A stretch of DNA of 64,000 nt from Saposhnikovia divaricata (taxonomy: Eukaryota; Streptophyta; Magnoliopsida; Apiales; Apiaceae), in assembly GCA_036435485.1 (NCBI GenBank), contig CM071600.1, positions 47,799,546-47,863,545 of the forward strand, read 5' to 3'. Made by a program: the position numbers and the translations under genes. Below the pieces are notes generated by a model. The model ran no database searches and was not told the DNA's origin. It saw only the letters and a program-made list of their open reading frames with translations. Position 1 is the first letter of the stretch. Every line of letters starts with the position of its first letter. This document shows positions 12,851 to 24,830 of this stretch, piece after piece.

Positions 12851-13362
12851 TGTTAAATATAATTGATGTGTTTTAATCAGTGTTTAAGTGTTACAGGGAG
12901 TTATCAGAGTTTAGCTGGAAGCAGTCAGAGTTTGAGTAAACTCTGATAGGTGGAAGCTCGACAGAGTTTGTCAAACTCTGTCTGGAGGAAGCGCGTCTAC
13001 TGTTCAACAGTGATTGAAGATTAATTATGGAAGCGATATCTTTGAAGATTGGATAGCTATCAAAGAGATCGAGTTGACATATGAGACGTGTGACAATCTG
13101 TAATTGATATCATTGTATAGCTGATTATTAGGAATATCAATTAGAGATTGTATCGTAGCTGTATGGTATATAAATACAGATAGGTTAACCCTAGAAGGGT
13201 ATCGATAACGAATTATCTTTATTGTAACCTAGCAGCTCTTTGTGATATTTTACATCACGAAGAGGGTTCGAAATACAAGAAGTTTTTTTTTAAGTGTATA
13301 AACGATTTTACTTGTTAATCTCTCATACAAAGTTGATTATTAATTGTGTATTCGGCCTAACA
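12851..13362 (+). repeat. 5' LTR of element B
   Basis: The LTR is 512 bp with TG...CA ends. It contains five AAACTCTG/CAGAGTTT words in 12905-12980 and a TATA box. It differs from the 3' LTR by three substitutions near 12947, 13082 and 13305. Confidence 0.97.
13167..13176 (+). promoter_or_regulatory. LTR TATA box of element B
   Basis: TATATAAATA lies about 186 bp before the LTR end, a position suited to a U3 promoter that starts the genomic RNA within the LTR. The same box is in the 3' LTR. Confidence 0.65.
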
Positions 13363-13364
13363 AG

Positions 13365-13376
13365 TGGTATCAGAGC
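13365..13376 (+). other. Primer binding site of element B
   Basis: TGGTATCAGAGC, complementary to the 3' end of plant initiator-methionine tRNA, lies two bases after the 5' LTR. This is the usual Copia primer site. Confidence 0.93.
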
Positions 13377-13423
13377 CAATCTGTTACTTTATTACAGGTT
13401 AAGATCCAAACACAACAATAATC

Positions 13424-15655
13424 ATGTCAGCAATTCCTCCACCAACAAATACTGTTTCTGAAAAGGCTCCTACTACTGTGAGTCGTTATGAACCAATCAG
13501 GGTTCCTATTCTGAGGCCATTAGAGTATGCTATGTGGAAGGTCAAGATGACTATGTTTCTGGAGGCTACAGATCCAGAATATCTTGACAGGATTTATGAA
13601 GGCCCTCACAATCCTACAAAGCTATCTGTTGCAGTTGCTGGTGAAGCAGCAAAAATGGTTCCAAAGGAAAAGAAGGACATGACTCCTGAAGATCTATCAT
13701 CAATTGCTAAGGATGCAAAAGTTAGGCATTTACTGCATAGTGCTTTAGACAATGTTATGTCTAACAAAGTCATTAACTGCACCACTGCAAAAGAGATATG
13801 GGATGCTCTTGAAGTCAGGTGTCAAGGAACTGCAGCTATTAAGAAGAATAGGAGAAACATACTCACACAAGAGTATGAGCATTTTGAGGCTAAACCTGAA
13901 GAGACCATGACAGAAACATTTGATAGATTCTGTAAACTGATTAATGATCTGTCATTGGTCAACAAAGAGTATGATCTAGAAGACTCGAATCTCAAGTTTC
14001 TTCTTTCTCTACCTGAAAAGTGGGATGTGAAAACAACCACTATTAGAGACAACTATGATCTTGCTGAAACAGAGATTGATGAAATCTATGGACTGCTCAA
14101 AACTCATGAATTGGAAATGGAACAAAGAAACAGGAGATCAAGCAGGAAAGGAAAGTCTGTTGCTCTTAATGTTGAAGAGAAGCCTCAGAAGAAAGAGGCA
14201 ACAAGAAGGAAAATGAAGGGAAAAGCTTTGGTCATACATTCAGAAAGTGAATCACCAAACTCTGATTATGATTCAAATTCTTCTGAATCATCTGACTCTG
14301 AGGATGATGAAGAAGAAATGAGGAAAATGGCTGTGTTAATGGTGAAGACTTTCAAGAAAATGGGCTTCAAGAATTTCAAGAAAGGAAAAAGGTTTTCTAG
14401 GGATTCAAATGAAGACAGGAAAAGCTACAGGAAGTCTGATAAAAGAGATTCTAAAGGAAAGAAGGATAAGTCTGAAATTCAATGCTACAAGTGTAAGGAG
14501 ATGGGTCACTATGCTCCTGAGTGCAAGAAGGGTAAAACCGGAAAGGTACTCTACACTAAAGGCAGAGATTGGGCAGATACTTCAGATTCTGATGAAGAAG
14601 TAAACTATGCTCTCATGGCTACTACTGAATCAGAATCCTCTGAAAATCAGGTACCTCTAACTACCTATGCTTATAATATTGATGACATTGCTCAATTAAG
14701 AATTTATCTTAAGTCATTGCATATAAGTTATAGGGATCAGACTTTAGAAAATGAGAGGATAAAAGCTGAAAATTCTGAACTTAAATAAAGAAATAAACTT
14801 GTTGAAGAGAAACTTGAAAACATGCAACAAGTTCAGAAAGAGAGAGATGATGCTGTTTGCAAAGAACAGAATTTGCTTCAGAAGTATAAACAACTAGAGT
14901 CAGAGTTGGAGGAAGCAAATAATAAAATTAGGACTTGGACTAATTCTGGAAAGGACACTCAACAGATTTTTCAAACAGACACTGTTGGTCTAGGTTATAA
15001 TGAGGGAGATGAACTTAGATTTCAAAATCAAGTTAAAGTCAGAACTAAATTTGTTCATGGAACCAGTAAATTTTTGTCTAAAAATGAAAAGGAAGCTGTC
15101 AAAAGAAAACCAGTAAAAACTAGTGTTAAACAGGTTAATATTGGTTCAATGACAGATAAACAACTCAAACATAAACTGAAGGAGTTAAAATCTGTTGAGA
15201 AAAAGAAAGTGTCAAACAAGAACAGAAATGGAAAAGTAGGCATCACTTCAGGAAATAAACCAATGCTTGCTAGTTATGCTCCAAGAAAGACATGTCATAA
15301 CTGTGGTAGTACTAAGCATCTTGCAAATTTTTGCAAGAAAAATAAAAATATAAATTCTTTACCTACAAAGTCTGAGGTAAAGAAGGATTTTGCTAGAACT
15401 AAGCCACAGACTCTATGCACACACTGTGGAAGCACTTGGCATTCCATTTATACTTGCAGAGAATATCATGCTATCTATCATAATTACTATAAACTGAAAC
15501 CCAATCTGAAATGGGTTAAAGTTGATACTGCAAGTGTAAACACTGATACTGTTAGCTCAAACTCTGATAATGTTAATTCCGCTGCAAAAGCTAACAAAGT
15601 TAAGAATGCCAAAGGATCCAAGCAAGTATGGATCCTTAAAACTAATCCTCAGTAA
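13424..15655 (+). pseudogene. Element B gag (capsid/nucleocapsid), one in-frame stop
   Basis: The ORF starts at ATG 13424, 48 bp after the PBS, and is about 743 codons with a TAA at 14786-14788 dividing it. The N-terminal part is a Copia capsid-like domain (YAMWKVKMTMFLE, KEIWDALE). A CCHC knuckle CYKCKEMGHYAPEC lies near residue 354. A lysine/glutamate coiled-coil-like stretch follows, then two more Cys-His boxes near residues 624 and 665 (CHNCGSTKHLANFC and CTHCGSTWHSIYTC). Three Cys-His boxes is more than the single knuckle of typical Copia gag, but the gag of element A also has a second distal box. The stop is compatible with a single C-to-T change in a glutamine codon. Confidence 0.92.
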
Positions 15656-15665
15656 TTGTTTGTGA

Positions 15666-18600
15666 TTGCAGGGTAACAGGGAGGCAACCCTAGTCGTGGA
15701 CAGTGGATGTTCAGGACACATGACTGGAAATAAAGCCCTGCTATCAGAATATGAGGAGAAGGCTGGCCCAAAAGTTTCCTATGGTGATGGCAATATAGGA
15801 AGAACATTGGGATATGGCAATATTAATCTTGGAAATGTCATCATCAACAATGTATCTCATGTCCCAGGACTCAAGCATGACTTGCTATCTGTGAGTCAAA
15901 TCTGTGACAAGGGATATCATGTAGATTTTCAACCTGAATATTGTGAAGTTATCAGCAAATCTACAGGAAAGGTTGTTCTAGTTGGTCACAGGCAAAACAA
16001 CATTTATGAAATCAAGCTTTTGATAGACTCTGTTGGAAAAGCTGTTTGCCTGTCTACAAGAATGTCTAGTGAAGAGAGTTGGAAGTGGAATAAGAAACTC
16101 TCACATTTGAACTTGAATAACATCAATGAATTGATCAGAAAGGATCTTGTAAGAGGACTCCCAAAGACCCTGTTAAATGTTGATGGCCTATGTGACTCAT
16201 GTCAGAAGGCTAAATAAAGGAAGTCATCTTTCAAGAGCAAGACAGAATTTTCTATCACTGATCCCCATCATCTTCTGCATGTTGATCTCTTTGGTCCAGT
16301 AAATGTTATGTCTATTGCAAGGAAGAAATATGCTTTAGTCATTGTTGATGAATACACTAGATTCACTTGGGTGTATTTTCTAGCAAAGAAGGATGAAACT
16401 GCATCGACTCTGATGGAGCATGTGAAGCTTCTGGACAAAGGATCAAGCAACAAAGTCAGAATCATCAGAAGTGATAATGGAACTGAGTTCAGAAATGTAA
16501 CAATGGAAGAATTCTGCAAGGACGATGGAGTGAAACAAGAATTTTCAGCACCTGGTACACCACAACAAAATGGTGTAGTTGAAAGGAAAAATAGAACCTT
16601 AATTGAAGCTGCCAGAACTATGCTTGATGAAGCAAAATTGCCAACTTATTTCTGGGCAGAAGCTGTTCAAACTGCTTGTTTTACTCAAAATGCAACACTG
16701 ATCAATAAGCATGGAAAGACACCATATGAGATGGTGAAGAAAAAGAAGCCTAACCTGAAATACTTTCATATTTTCGGGTGCAAATGTTTTGTTTTGAAGA
16801 CTCATCCAGAACAGTTGACCAAGTTTGAGCTAAAGGCAGATGAAGGAATTTTTGTTGGCTATCCACTATCAACAAAGGCATTCAGAGTTTACAATCTGAG
16901 AACTAAAGTGATCATGGAATCTATACATGTTTCTTTTGATGATAAGAAGATAACTGGACTTGAAGACAAAGATGAATATGATCAACTGAACTTTGAAAAT
17001 GAAGTTTTAAACTCTGATGAAGGAAACTCTGATGAAACAATTCTGACAGACTCTGTTGAAACAAACTCTGAACCTCTACTGGTAAATTCTGGAGAAACTT
17101 CTCAGTCACAACAAAGGGGAGAACCAGTTGAGGGGGAGCATGATCAAGATGAAGACTCAAACACTGATACTAAGTCAACTGAAAAATCTGGATCAAACTC
17201 TGATGCTTCAAACTCTGAAAATTCAAATTCTGACTCTGGGCAGTCAAGTTCAGGGGGAGTCTCAGAAAACGAAGATAGATCACAACAAAATCAGGAGAGC
17301 ATGGATCAAGGGGGAGGATCACATGCTGATAGAAGTCATTTGCCTTCTGCTAGGAAATGGACTAAAGCACATACACCTGATTTGATAATTGGTGATCCAG
17401 ATGCAAAAGTAAAGACAAGAAGTGCTACTGCAAGTGAATGTCTGTTTCATGCATTCTTGTCTAAAAATGAACCAAAGAAAGTGGAAGAAGCTCTTCAAGA
17501 TGCAGACTGGATAATAGCAATGCAGGAAGAGTTAAATGAATTTGAAAGGAATGAAGTTTGGACCCTTGTACCAAGGCCAAAGAACAGATCTATTGTTGGT
17601 ACTAAATGGGTTTTCCGAAACAAGACTGACAGTGAAGGTGTTATCACAAGGAACAAGGCTAGACTGGTAGCAAAAGGCTATTCACAGCAGGAAGGAATAG
17701 ACTATGATGAAACATTTGCTCCAGTTGCAAGATTGGAGGCAATCAGAATTTTTCTAGCATATGCCTCTCACAAGAAATTCAAAGTGTTTCAGATGGATGT
17801 GAAAAGTGCTTTTCTGAATGGAAAGCTTGAAGAAGAAGTGTTTGTTGAACAACCACCAGGATTTGTGGACCCCAAATATCCAGATTATGTCTACGGGCTA
17901 GATAAGGCACTATATGGACTTAAGCAGGCACCAAGAGCATGGTATGAGACACTTGCTCAGTTTCTTCTAGACAGTGGATTCAACAGAGGAACAATTGACA
18001 AAACTCTATTTTATTTCAATCAAGGAAGTGACCTCCTTTTAGTTCAAATTTATGTTGATGACATCATCTTTGGGTCTACTAATGACAAACTCTGTAAGAA
18101 GTTTTCCAAGCTCATGCAGTCCAGATATCAAATGAGCATGATGGGAGAGCTTAGTTACTTTCTAGGCCTACAGGTGAAACAAACAGATGATGGAATTTTC
18201 ATTAATCAAGAAAAATATACCAGAAATCTTCTCAAGAAATTTGGTATGCTTGACTGTTCATCTGCATCAACTCCCATGGCAACAGCAACTAAATTGGACA
18301 AAAACACAGGAGTTTCAGTGGATATGACAAACTACAGGGGCATGATAGGATCTCTTCTATACTTGACAGCTAGTAGGCCTGACATCATGTATGCAACCTG
18401 TCTTTGTGCAAGGTTTCAGGCAGATCCTAGAGAGCCACATCTGACAGCTGTGAAAAGAATCTTCAAGTATCTCAAGGGCACCATATCATTAGGTCTGTGG
18501 TACCCCAGAGAATCAGATTTCAAGCTACTTGGGTATTCTGATGCAGACTTTGCAGGCTGCAAGGTAGACAGAAAGAGCACTAGTGGAAGTTGTCAATTTC

Positions 18601-18995
18601 TTGGTGACAGACTTGTTTCCTGGTACAGCAAGAAATAGAAATCAATCTCCACATCTACAGCTGAAGCAGAGTATATTGCAGCTGGTAGCTGTTGTGCACA
18701 GATCTTATGGATGAAGAATCAATTGCTGGATTATGGATTGAGGTACAGTAATATCCCTATTTACTATGATAATCAAAGTGCTATTGCTATGACAGGTAAT
18801 CCAGTACAACATTCAATGACCAAGCACATCAGCATAAGGTACCACTTCATCAGAGAACACGTGGAAGAAGGAAATATTGAACTACATTTTGTATCTACAG
18901 AACAACAGCTTGCAGATATCTTCACTAAACCATTGAGTGAAGCTACATTTACAAGACTGGTCAATGAACTAGGAATGGTCTCTGGTTCTGACTAG
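15666..18995 (+). pseudogene. Element B pol: protease, integrase, reverse transcriptase, RNase H
   Basis: This lies in the +1 frame relative to gag. The frame opens after a TGA at 15663-15665, so it neither overlaps gag nor has an ATG at its start; a splice-acceptor-like TGATTGCAG lies at the opening. Domains: aspartic protease VVDSGCSGHMTGN (about 15695), integrase zinc finger (16100-16210), integrase core (LHVDLFGPVN, IIRSDNGTEF, PQQNGVVERKNRTL), reverse transcriptase with IYVDDIIFGS near 18050, and RNase H (YSDADFAGCKVDRKSTSGS, then STAEAEYIAAGS). Two in-frame stops interrupt it, TAA at 16215-16217 and TAG at 18636-18638. Both stand where related proteins, including element A for the first, have glutamine. 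Confidence 0.95.
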
Positions 18996-20407
18996 AAATG
19001 TTGGTTAGATTCAAACTTTACTTATGTGATGTATTAATCATATTTCCTGATTGATTAAATGCTAAGTGAACTCTGTTGATTAAACTCTGTTATGCATACT
19101 CTGTTAAACTCTGTCAGCATGTCTGTATGTCATACACTGTTAATAAGTTTGAAAAACTCTGTGAACTCTGAGTTGATTTTTGTCTGAATGAAAACACCAA
19201 TGAAGAAATATGTATGAAGCATAATTCTCAGCAATTAATCATGAATCTTTCTGAGTTATTGTGATCTAATCTTAGATTGTGCAGAAAGTTAACACAGCAT
19301 GATACTGGCTCATATTTATAGCATCTCTTAGTTTATTTTGTCCTAAACACTGAGTCTATAAATACTGTGTGCATTACCTTTCATGAAAAACTACTGATGT
19401 TGATGAACTCTAAACTCTGTTAGTTATACTCTGATAGAATAAAATGTTTACTGCAATACCCCAAAGAAAATGTATATAGGTTGTTATACTCCTTTGAGAT
19501 TATGTTGGATACTAGGATGACCCAGGAACCTATTGGTATATAATATGTGCTAAAATTCTCTGATTTTTGGTGACTAGTTAAATACTAGGATGACCCAGGA
19601 ACTTATCAAAATGATAAGGGCTAAATTTTTTGAATTTTTGGTGACTGGTTCCAACCTCTGATTACTGGAATAAAAAAAATGAAAAAAAAATGAAAAAAAA
19701 TGATGAAAATAAAAAAAACAAAAATGTATATAAAGGGGGTATAAAATAAAAATTACTGTATAAAGTTCGATTACTTCAGAGTTTAGCTTTCATCATACAG
19801 TCAGTGTTTACTATGACAGTTTGTGCATCCAGTGTTTATTGATTTACTTTATGGATTTTATGAAAAATTAGATGCTCTAAAAATTGACTTAGTAAACTCT
19901 GCTTCACACACACAAATATTCACAACTGTGCAATTTATGAAAGGGTTTCGGTGATAAAGTTGGAGAATTGACAAACGCTGTTGATTCGTGATTTGTACTC
20001 TAAGGTAAATTTTCACTTGGACAATTTGAAAGTCTTGGAGTAAGTAGGGTTTTTGACAACTGTTAATCAGTGGATAGTTGATGAATGTGTTCTTTATATG
20101 ATTACTTTAATTAGTTTTCATATTCTCTTCTTGATTTATTTTCTTGAAGAACAGTTCATAAAACATAAATAACAGTTGCAGAACACAATGAATATGATTA
20201 GAGAAACAAAATTTTCATTGATAATACGAAAGAGATTACAAGCAAATATTACATCTTTTTGTTCTCTCTATCTGCTAATCTATTCAACAGGAAAGTAAAA
20301 GGTCCGTCCACACCACTCCATTGTTAGCAAAAATTCCCAGATCCCATCTTTTCCACTTTATTTGGGTGGAAGTTGAAGGGATAAGGTTATTTTTGCTGAC
20401 ATATTCA
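18996..20407 (+). other. Pol-ORF3 spacer of element B, first part
   Basis: This untranslated 1.4-kb stretch follows pol. It has many AAACTCTG words (19065-19440), a two-copy direct repeat at 19509-19651 and an A-rich tract at 19670-19730. No plus-strand ORF is convincing. The antisense ORF begins beyond its right end. Confidence 0.6.
19509..19651 (+). repeat. Two-copy direct repeat, period 73 bp
   Basis: ATACTAGGATGACCCAGGAAC starts at 19509 and 19582. The copies share the flanking TTTTTGGTGACT segment and differ at several positions in the middle. Confidence 0.8.
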
Positions 20408-20665
20408 TTAACAATGGTTGGTGGTGTTGGATGAGGATGCCTTCGAGGAGAGCCATGCCAATGTTGCTTGGAGGGCAGCATCGATGTCGATCACCCTTGC
20501 AGGTTTCTCTCTCTCGAGCTCTTCCAGACCAGCATCCATTTGCAGCCACAGCGTCTCAAGCTGCCTTTCCCACTCAAACGCTTCAAATTCTTCACGCGTA
20601 TAGCTGAAGATGTCCCTATTCTCGACAAGATGAAGGTTCTTTTCTTTGATGGTAAGGTTGGCCAT
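20408..20665 (-). CDS. Small antisense ORF inside element B (85 codons), unknown function
   Basis: On the strand opposite to gag-pol, an ATG at 20665 opens an 85-residue protein starting MANLTIKEKNLHLVENRD. The composition is protein-like: charged and probably helical (REEFEAFEWERQLETLW), with no low complexity. A TATA-like CTATTTAAG lies about 100 bp upstream, and AT-rich sequence downstream could serve as a 3' end, so it resembles a self-contained transcription unit. Antisense ORFs between pol and the 3' LTR are known in some plant retrotransposons (Ogre/Retand types), but I recognise no homologue. It could be captured host sequence. Expression is not shown by the sequence. Confidence 0.5.
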   Translation of the reverse strand: MANLTIKEKNLHLVENRDIFSYTREEFEAFEWERQLETLWLQMDAGLEELEREKPARVIDIDAALQATLAWLSSKASSSNTTNHC

Positions 20666-20762
20666 TGTTTTTCAAGAGTATTTGGTTTGAAGGGTTTGTG
20701 ATTTTACAGGGGAGACTGAAAGGTTAAAGATTTAATGAAATAATCTGAGCAAGTCTCTAGGC

Positions 20763-20771
20763 CTTAAATAG
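20763..20771 (-). promoter_or_regulatory. TATA-like box upstream of the antisense ORF
   Basis: On the minus strand CTATTTAAG lies about 98 bp before the ATG at 20665, leaving space for a leader of about 65-70 bp. It is followed by a leader-like CA-rich stretch and AAAACA before the start. Confidence 0.4.
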
Positions 20772-21202
20772 AGATGGGTAAGAACGAAGTTCTTAATCGC
20801 TTCGTATTCTGGTTATTAAAGGCAACAGGTAAACGCTTCAAATTCTGGTTTTACTTGGGTCCAGATATTTTAAAAGAGTATTATTTGATTTTTGTTTAAA
20901 TCAAATATTTTAATGTTTTAATTTTTAAAATACTCTTCTTAAAAATAAGCGCACGTGATCCACTCGCCCTTTAATGTGTCCCACTTACCTATTATCGTGT
21001 CCCACTACATATTAATCAAGGAACTGATTGAGTGTTTGTTACATAAGAGATTGAGTTTTTCATTACTTTAATCACTTTTGTGTCCAAACGATTTTGCTTT
21101 ATTCTTACATCTCACAGTTTTCTTATTTTTCTCTTGGGCACTCACGCAAACACCTTTTCTACATACATATCTCTAGGAAATTCTTGCAAATTTCTTAACT
21201 CA

Positions 21203-24200
21203 ATGGCATCTAAAGCATTCACTGCTCTTGGTTTACGGTTTGTTCCTAACAACTATGAAGCTCCACTCTATCATCAACGCGTTCCAGAATCGTTTCATCT
21301 CATGCAGAACTTCTTGAGGGATTCAGAGATTGGACAGGCTCTGATTGGACCTGCTACTCTTTCTGCGTCTCAAATTGCTACATTCTGGCAGAATTCAGTT
21401 TATGAGGATGGAGGAGAGAGTGGAACTCCTACCATTATCTTCACTTACGAAGACCAAGATTATGTGATTACTCCACAGACTGTACGAGATACAATGGGGT
21501 TTGACACACATACTTCTTATACTCTGGTTAATGAAACTTATCTGAGAGAGATGCTACAAGAGATAGGTTACATGGAATCTCTTGACAAGCTTGGCGGTAT
21601 AAAGAGACCAAATCTCAGAAAGGAATGGAATTTCTTCTTTGATTGCATAAGAAGGACGTTCCAGAAGAAAGTCACAAACTGGGATGCCATTCCAATAGAC
21701 AGTCTCCAAATCGGGTATTCTCTGCTCTATGGTACTAATTTTGATTTTGGTCGACATATTTTGATGAGCTTAGGTGATAAACTGTCAGAATCTACTACTG
21801 TTTATTATGCTCGTTTTTGTCAAATGCTGTTCAATGCATGTGTACCTGGTCTCGAAATTGATGAAACTGATGAAATTGATCCTTTTAGAGTCAATAAGCG
21901 AATATTCTCTGATATGACTAACAAGGATGTTGGTAAAGCAAATCTCCCTGCTTTTGTCATGCCTCTTGCTCTGCGAAATTTTCTCAATCAACCACAAGAA
22001 CCACAACAACCTGAACCACAACAAGATCAACAAGAACCACAACAACATGAACCTGAACAACAACAACAACACCCTGAACCACATCCTGAACCTCAACCAG
22101 AACCAAACACTGAATCACCTGCTCAGTCAGCACCTACAAAACAACCTTCACCCACTTCACACACAAACTCTGATTCGTCACAATCTCCACCAGAATCACA
22201 GTCTAGAATGCAAAGAGTTAAGAAAGCAATTGCTGAACGACATGCAAGTCTAAAGCAGGCGGAAGAGACACAAAGAAAATCAAAACGGAAATCTCCTGAA
22301 GCTGTTTACACTAGAAGGGTGAAAAGAATGAAAGCTCGGGCAAACATGCCTAAGTCACCATCTAGTGAAGAGGATTCAGATAATGTACCTCTAGCAAGAC
22401 GAAGAAAACTGATAGTCTCTGATTCTGTGGATGAAGATATTGAAGCTCCAGAGGTTGTTTCACAGCAAACACCTCCTGTTGAGGTTGAGAAAGATGACAT
22501 ACCTGCAGAGGATGTAATGCCTGCAGAGGACAAAATGCCTGCAGAAGAGGATGCAAGAGATGGTTTTTCTCCGATAAATGATATTCCTGATTCATTTATG
22601 CCATTCTCTGATCCTATCTCTGATATTGGTGTAGATGATCAACCTACGGCTGTTCTTTCTGAAGCTGTGGCATCTCATACTGAGTTAATATCTGATGCTC
22701 ACCAAACTGTTGAAGAAGGTGAAGAAATTGATCAGGCAACCAAAGTCACTTCTCAGTCAATGCCTGTTGCTGAGCCTGAGCAACATGGAGAAAATCTTGA
22801 CAAGCCTACAGAAGAAATTGCTAAACCTATGGATGAAGATGAACCAGTTAAAGCTACAAGTGTTGAAGCTGAAGGTGACAGTAGTGCAAACTCTGATGCT
22901 TCTCTGAGTGCACCAGTACAAACTGACAATAAACATACACCTTTTCCTCAACCTTGTACTTCTCATGAAGTTGAGAGAGCATAATTTGCCAAGAATGCTG
23001 CTGAATGGTACAAAGAAGATTGTATTTTTCCACAAGGAAGAGCAGCTAAGTTTGTTAAGCAAAGTGCTGATACTATCTCCAATCCAGATATTCTTTCTTG
23101 CTTGAAAGCAACTATAGTTCAAGTTAAAACTCTGGATAGACGATTTGATGATACTAATTTGGCAATCACTGCTTTGCGAAATGAGGTTGTAGCTAGAGAG
23201 ATGAAGATGGAAAGAGATTCGAAACTAGTGACTACAAAATTCTCTAAAGCTCAAGACAATCTCTTTGCCAGGCTGACTAAAGTTGAAGAGAACCAGTCTG
23301 ACTTATCTGCTAAAATTGATTCTATTGCTACCTCCCTGAAGTTAATTACTTCTATCCTTATGCCTGATGATGTCAAAAAGGGGGAGAGAGTTGTCAGAAG
23401 GGATAGTGCTGGAGATGGAGGGGCAAGTAACAAAGGAAAGAAAAAGGCTGAAGAGGTTCAAACTCTGAGAACTAGCAAGTCATCAAAATCACAGTCTGTT
23501 GGGAGAAATACTGATACTCAAGGTACTTCAAGGACCAAGAGTTTGCTGTTATCTTCTAATCCACAAACTGATGAAGAATTGGCTGCTAAGCTGTTCATTG
23601 AAGAGAATGAGGAAGGAGTTACGATTGAGGACATTGAAGCTGAGGAAAAGAGTTTACAAGAAGAACATCTTAAAGCTTTAAAGTCTGATAAGGTACAAAG
23701 AGGAAAAGCTCCTAGACCTGTTGTTAAAGGTGTTATGATCAGAGAAAGGACTGAAGTTAGTCAAAGTTCTCGGTTCTCAAAGGAAGCAATTGCAGCAGAG
23801 GCTAAACTCAAGCTAAAAGGCATTGAAGGTGAAAGTTCACAGAAGAAAGTTACAACTTCTGTTGCATCACAAGCAATGATCACACCTTTACACTCTTCAC
23901 AGTTGAAATCTGTTTTTGGAAAAGGAACAATTCATGATCCAAATGTGTTATCTGGAGTCTCAATGAATGTTTCTGATGGAAAAGCTTTGTCTGGCAAGGT
24001 TGGTAATAATAAGGGTGGACTAGGTTCACATAGAGACAAAAGGCAATATACTGGTCCTAGAGATCCTTCTTCACTGGCTGTTCCAGGTCGTGGTGTTCCT
24101 CAAGAGAGTTTGGACAGACTGGAATCAGTGCAGTTAGTTCATCAGAAGAGTTTAGACAAGGATTTTCTTTTATACTTCATGGCTGATGGGACAATATTTA

Positions 24201-24679
24201 AAGTTGGTGAGGATGATATTGGCTTGAAATGTTGGGAAGAACTAGAGTATGTTCTATATCTTCTCAAGGTGAATAGTCGAAGGACTCAGTCAGTTGCTAA
24301 TGTGCTCAGACAGAAAATGACTCAGAATCTGGCAATCAGAGGACAGAAATATAATAGCAGATATATTCCTAAGTACAGGGATTACAAAGGCAATCTCATT
24401 GAAATGAAGAAAGGTACTGCAAAGTTAAAAACTGATTTGGGAATCACAGTACTTGATTTCAATACACAGGCAGAAAAAGTCAGATTTATCAGACTGGGTA
24501 ATGAAATGAGAAGGAACAAGATTTATGATCTTAGGGCTGCTATCTACCAGACAGATGAAAGTGATCCTCAGCTCAGAGAAATCAAAGAAGCAATGAAGAT
24601 TGAACTTGAAAATGCAGAAAGAAGATTGCTGATTGATTATCTCAGAACCATGCCAGATCTTGAAATGATAAGAGATTAA
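21203..24679 (+). pseudogene. Third ORF of element B (envelope position), one in-frame stop
   Basis: The first good start is ATG 21203 (CTCAATGGCATC, MASKAFTALGLRF); the open frame extends upstream to about 21080 without an ATG. It runs about 1,159 codons to 24679, interrupted by TAA at 22982-22984 and continuing in the same frame. The N-terminal 270 residues match the third ORF of element A (RKEWNFFFDCIRRTF, VYYARFCQMLF). The central part is Pro/Gln-rich, then acidic. After the stop a coiled-coil-like stretch (23100-23350) precedes a basic segment and a conserved C-terminal block (DKDFLLYFMADGTIFKV). No transmembrane pair is evident, so I do not call it an envelope protein. It may be a structural or regulatory product specific to this lineage. 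Confidence 0.8.
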
Positions 24680-24820
24680 GTTTTGTAAGAATTTTCTTAT
24701 TCTCTGTAGTTTTTAAGTAGAAGCTTAAACTCTGAATTTGTATAAACACTGTATTTGTCTATTTGTTTTGACATCATCAATTATTGTCATTAACTTGTGC
24801 ATTTTTGCTAATGAACAAGT

Positions 24821-24830
24821 TGGGGGAGAT
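24821..24830 (+). other. Polypurine tract of element B
   Basis: TGGGGGAGAT directly abuts the 3' LTR, the expected plus-strand primer. The same core precedes the 3' LTR of element A. Confidence 0.9.

Noticed and set aside
13365..13376. tRNA-like matches TGGTATCAGAGC at LTR edges (also 28154 and 45616)
   Set aside because: These are primer binding sites; no tRNA cloverleaf surrounds them and no tRNA gene was found in the window.
21080..21202. Upstream extension of the element B third ORF (MSKRFCFILTSHSFLIFLLG) that looks like a signal peptide
   Set aside because: It begins at GTG, not ATG, in a eukaryotic context. The first good ATG is 21203, so the apparent signal peptide is probably untranslated leader.
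22362..23122. Minus-strand frames over the element B third ORF
   Set aside because: They are shadows of a codon-biased sense ORF, with no upstream TATA or conserved motif.
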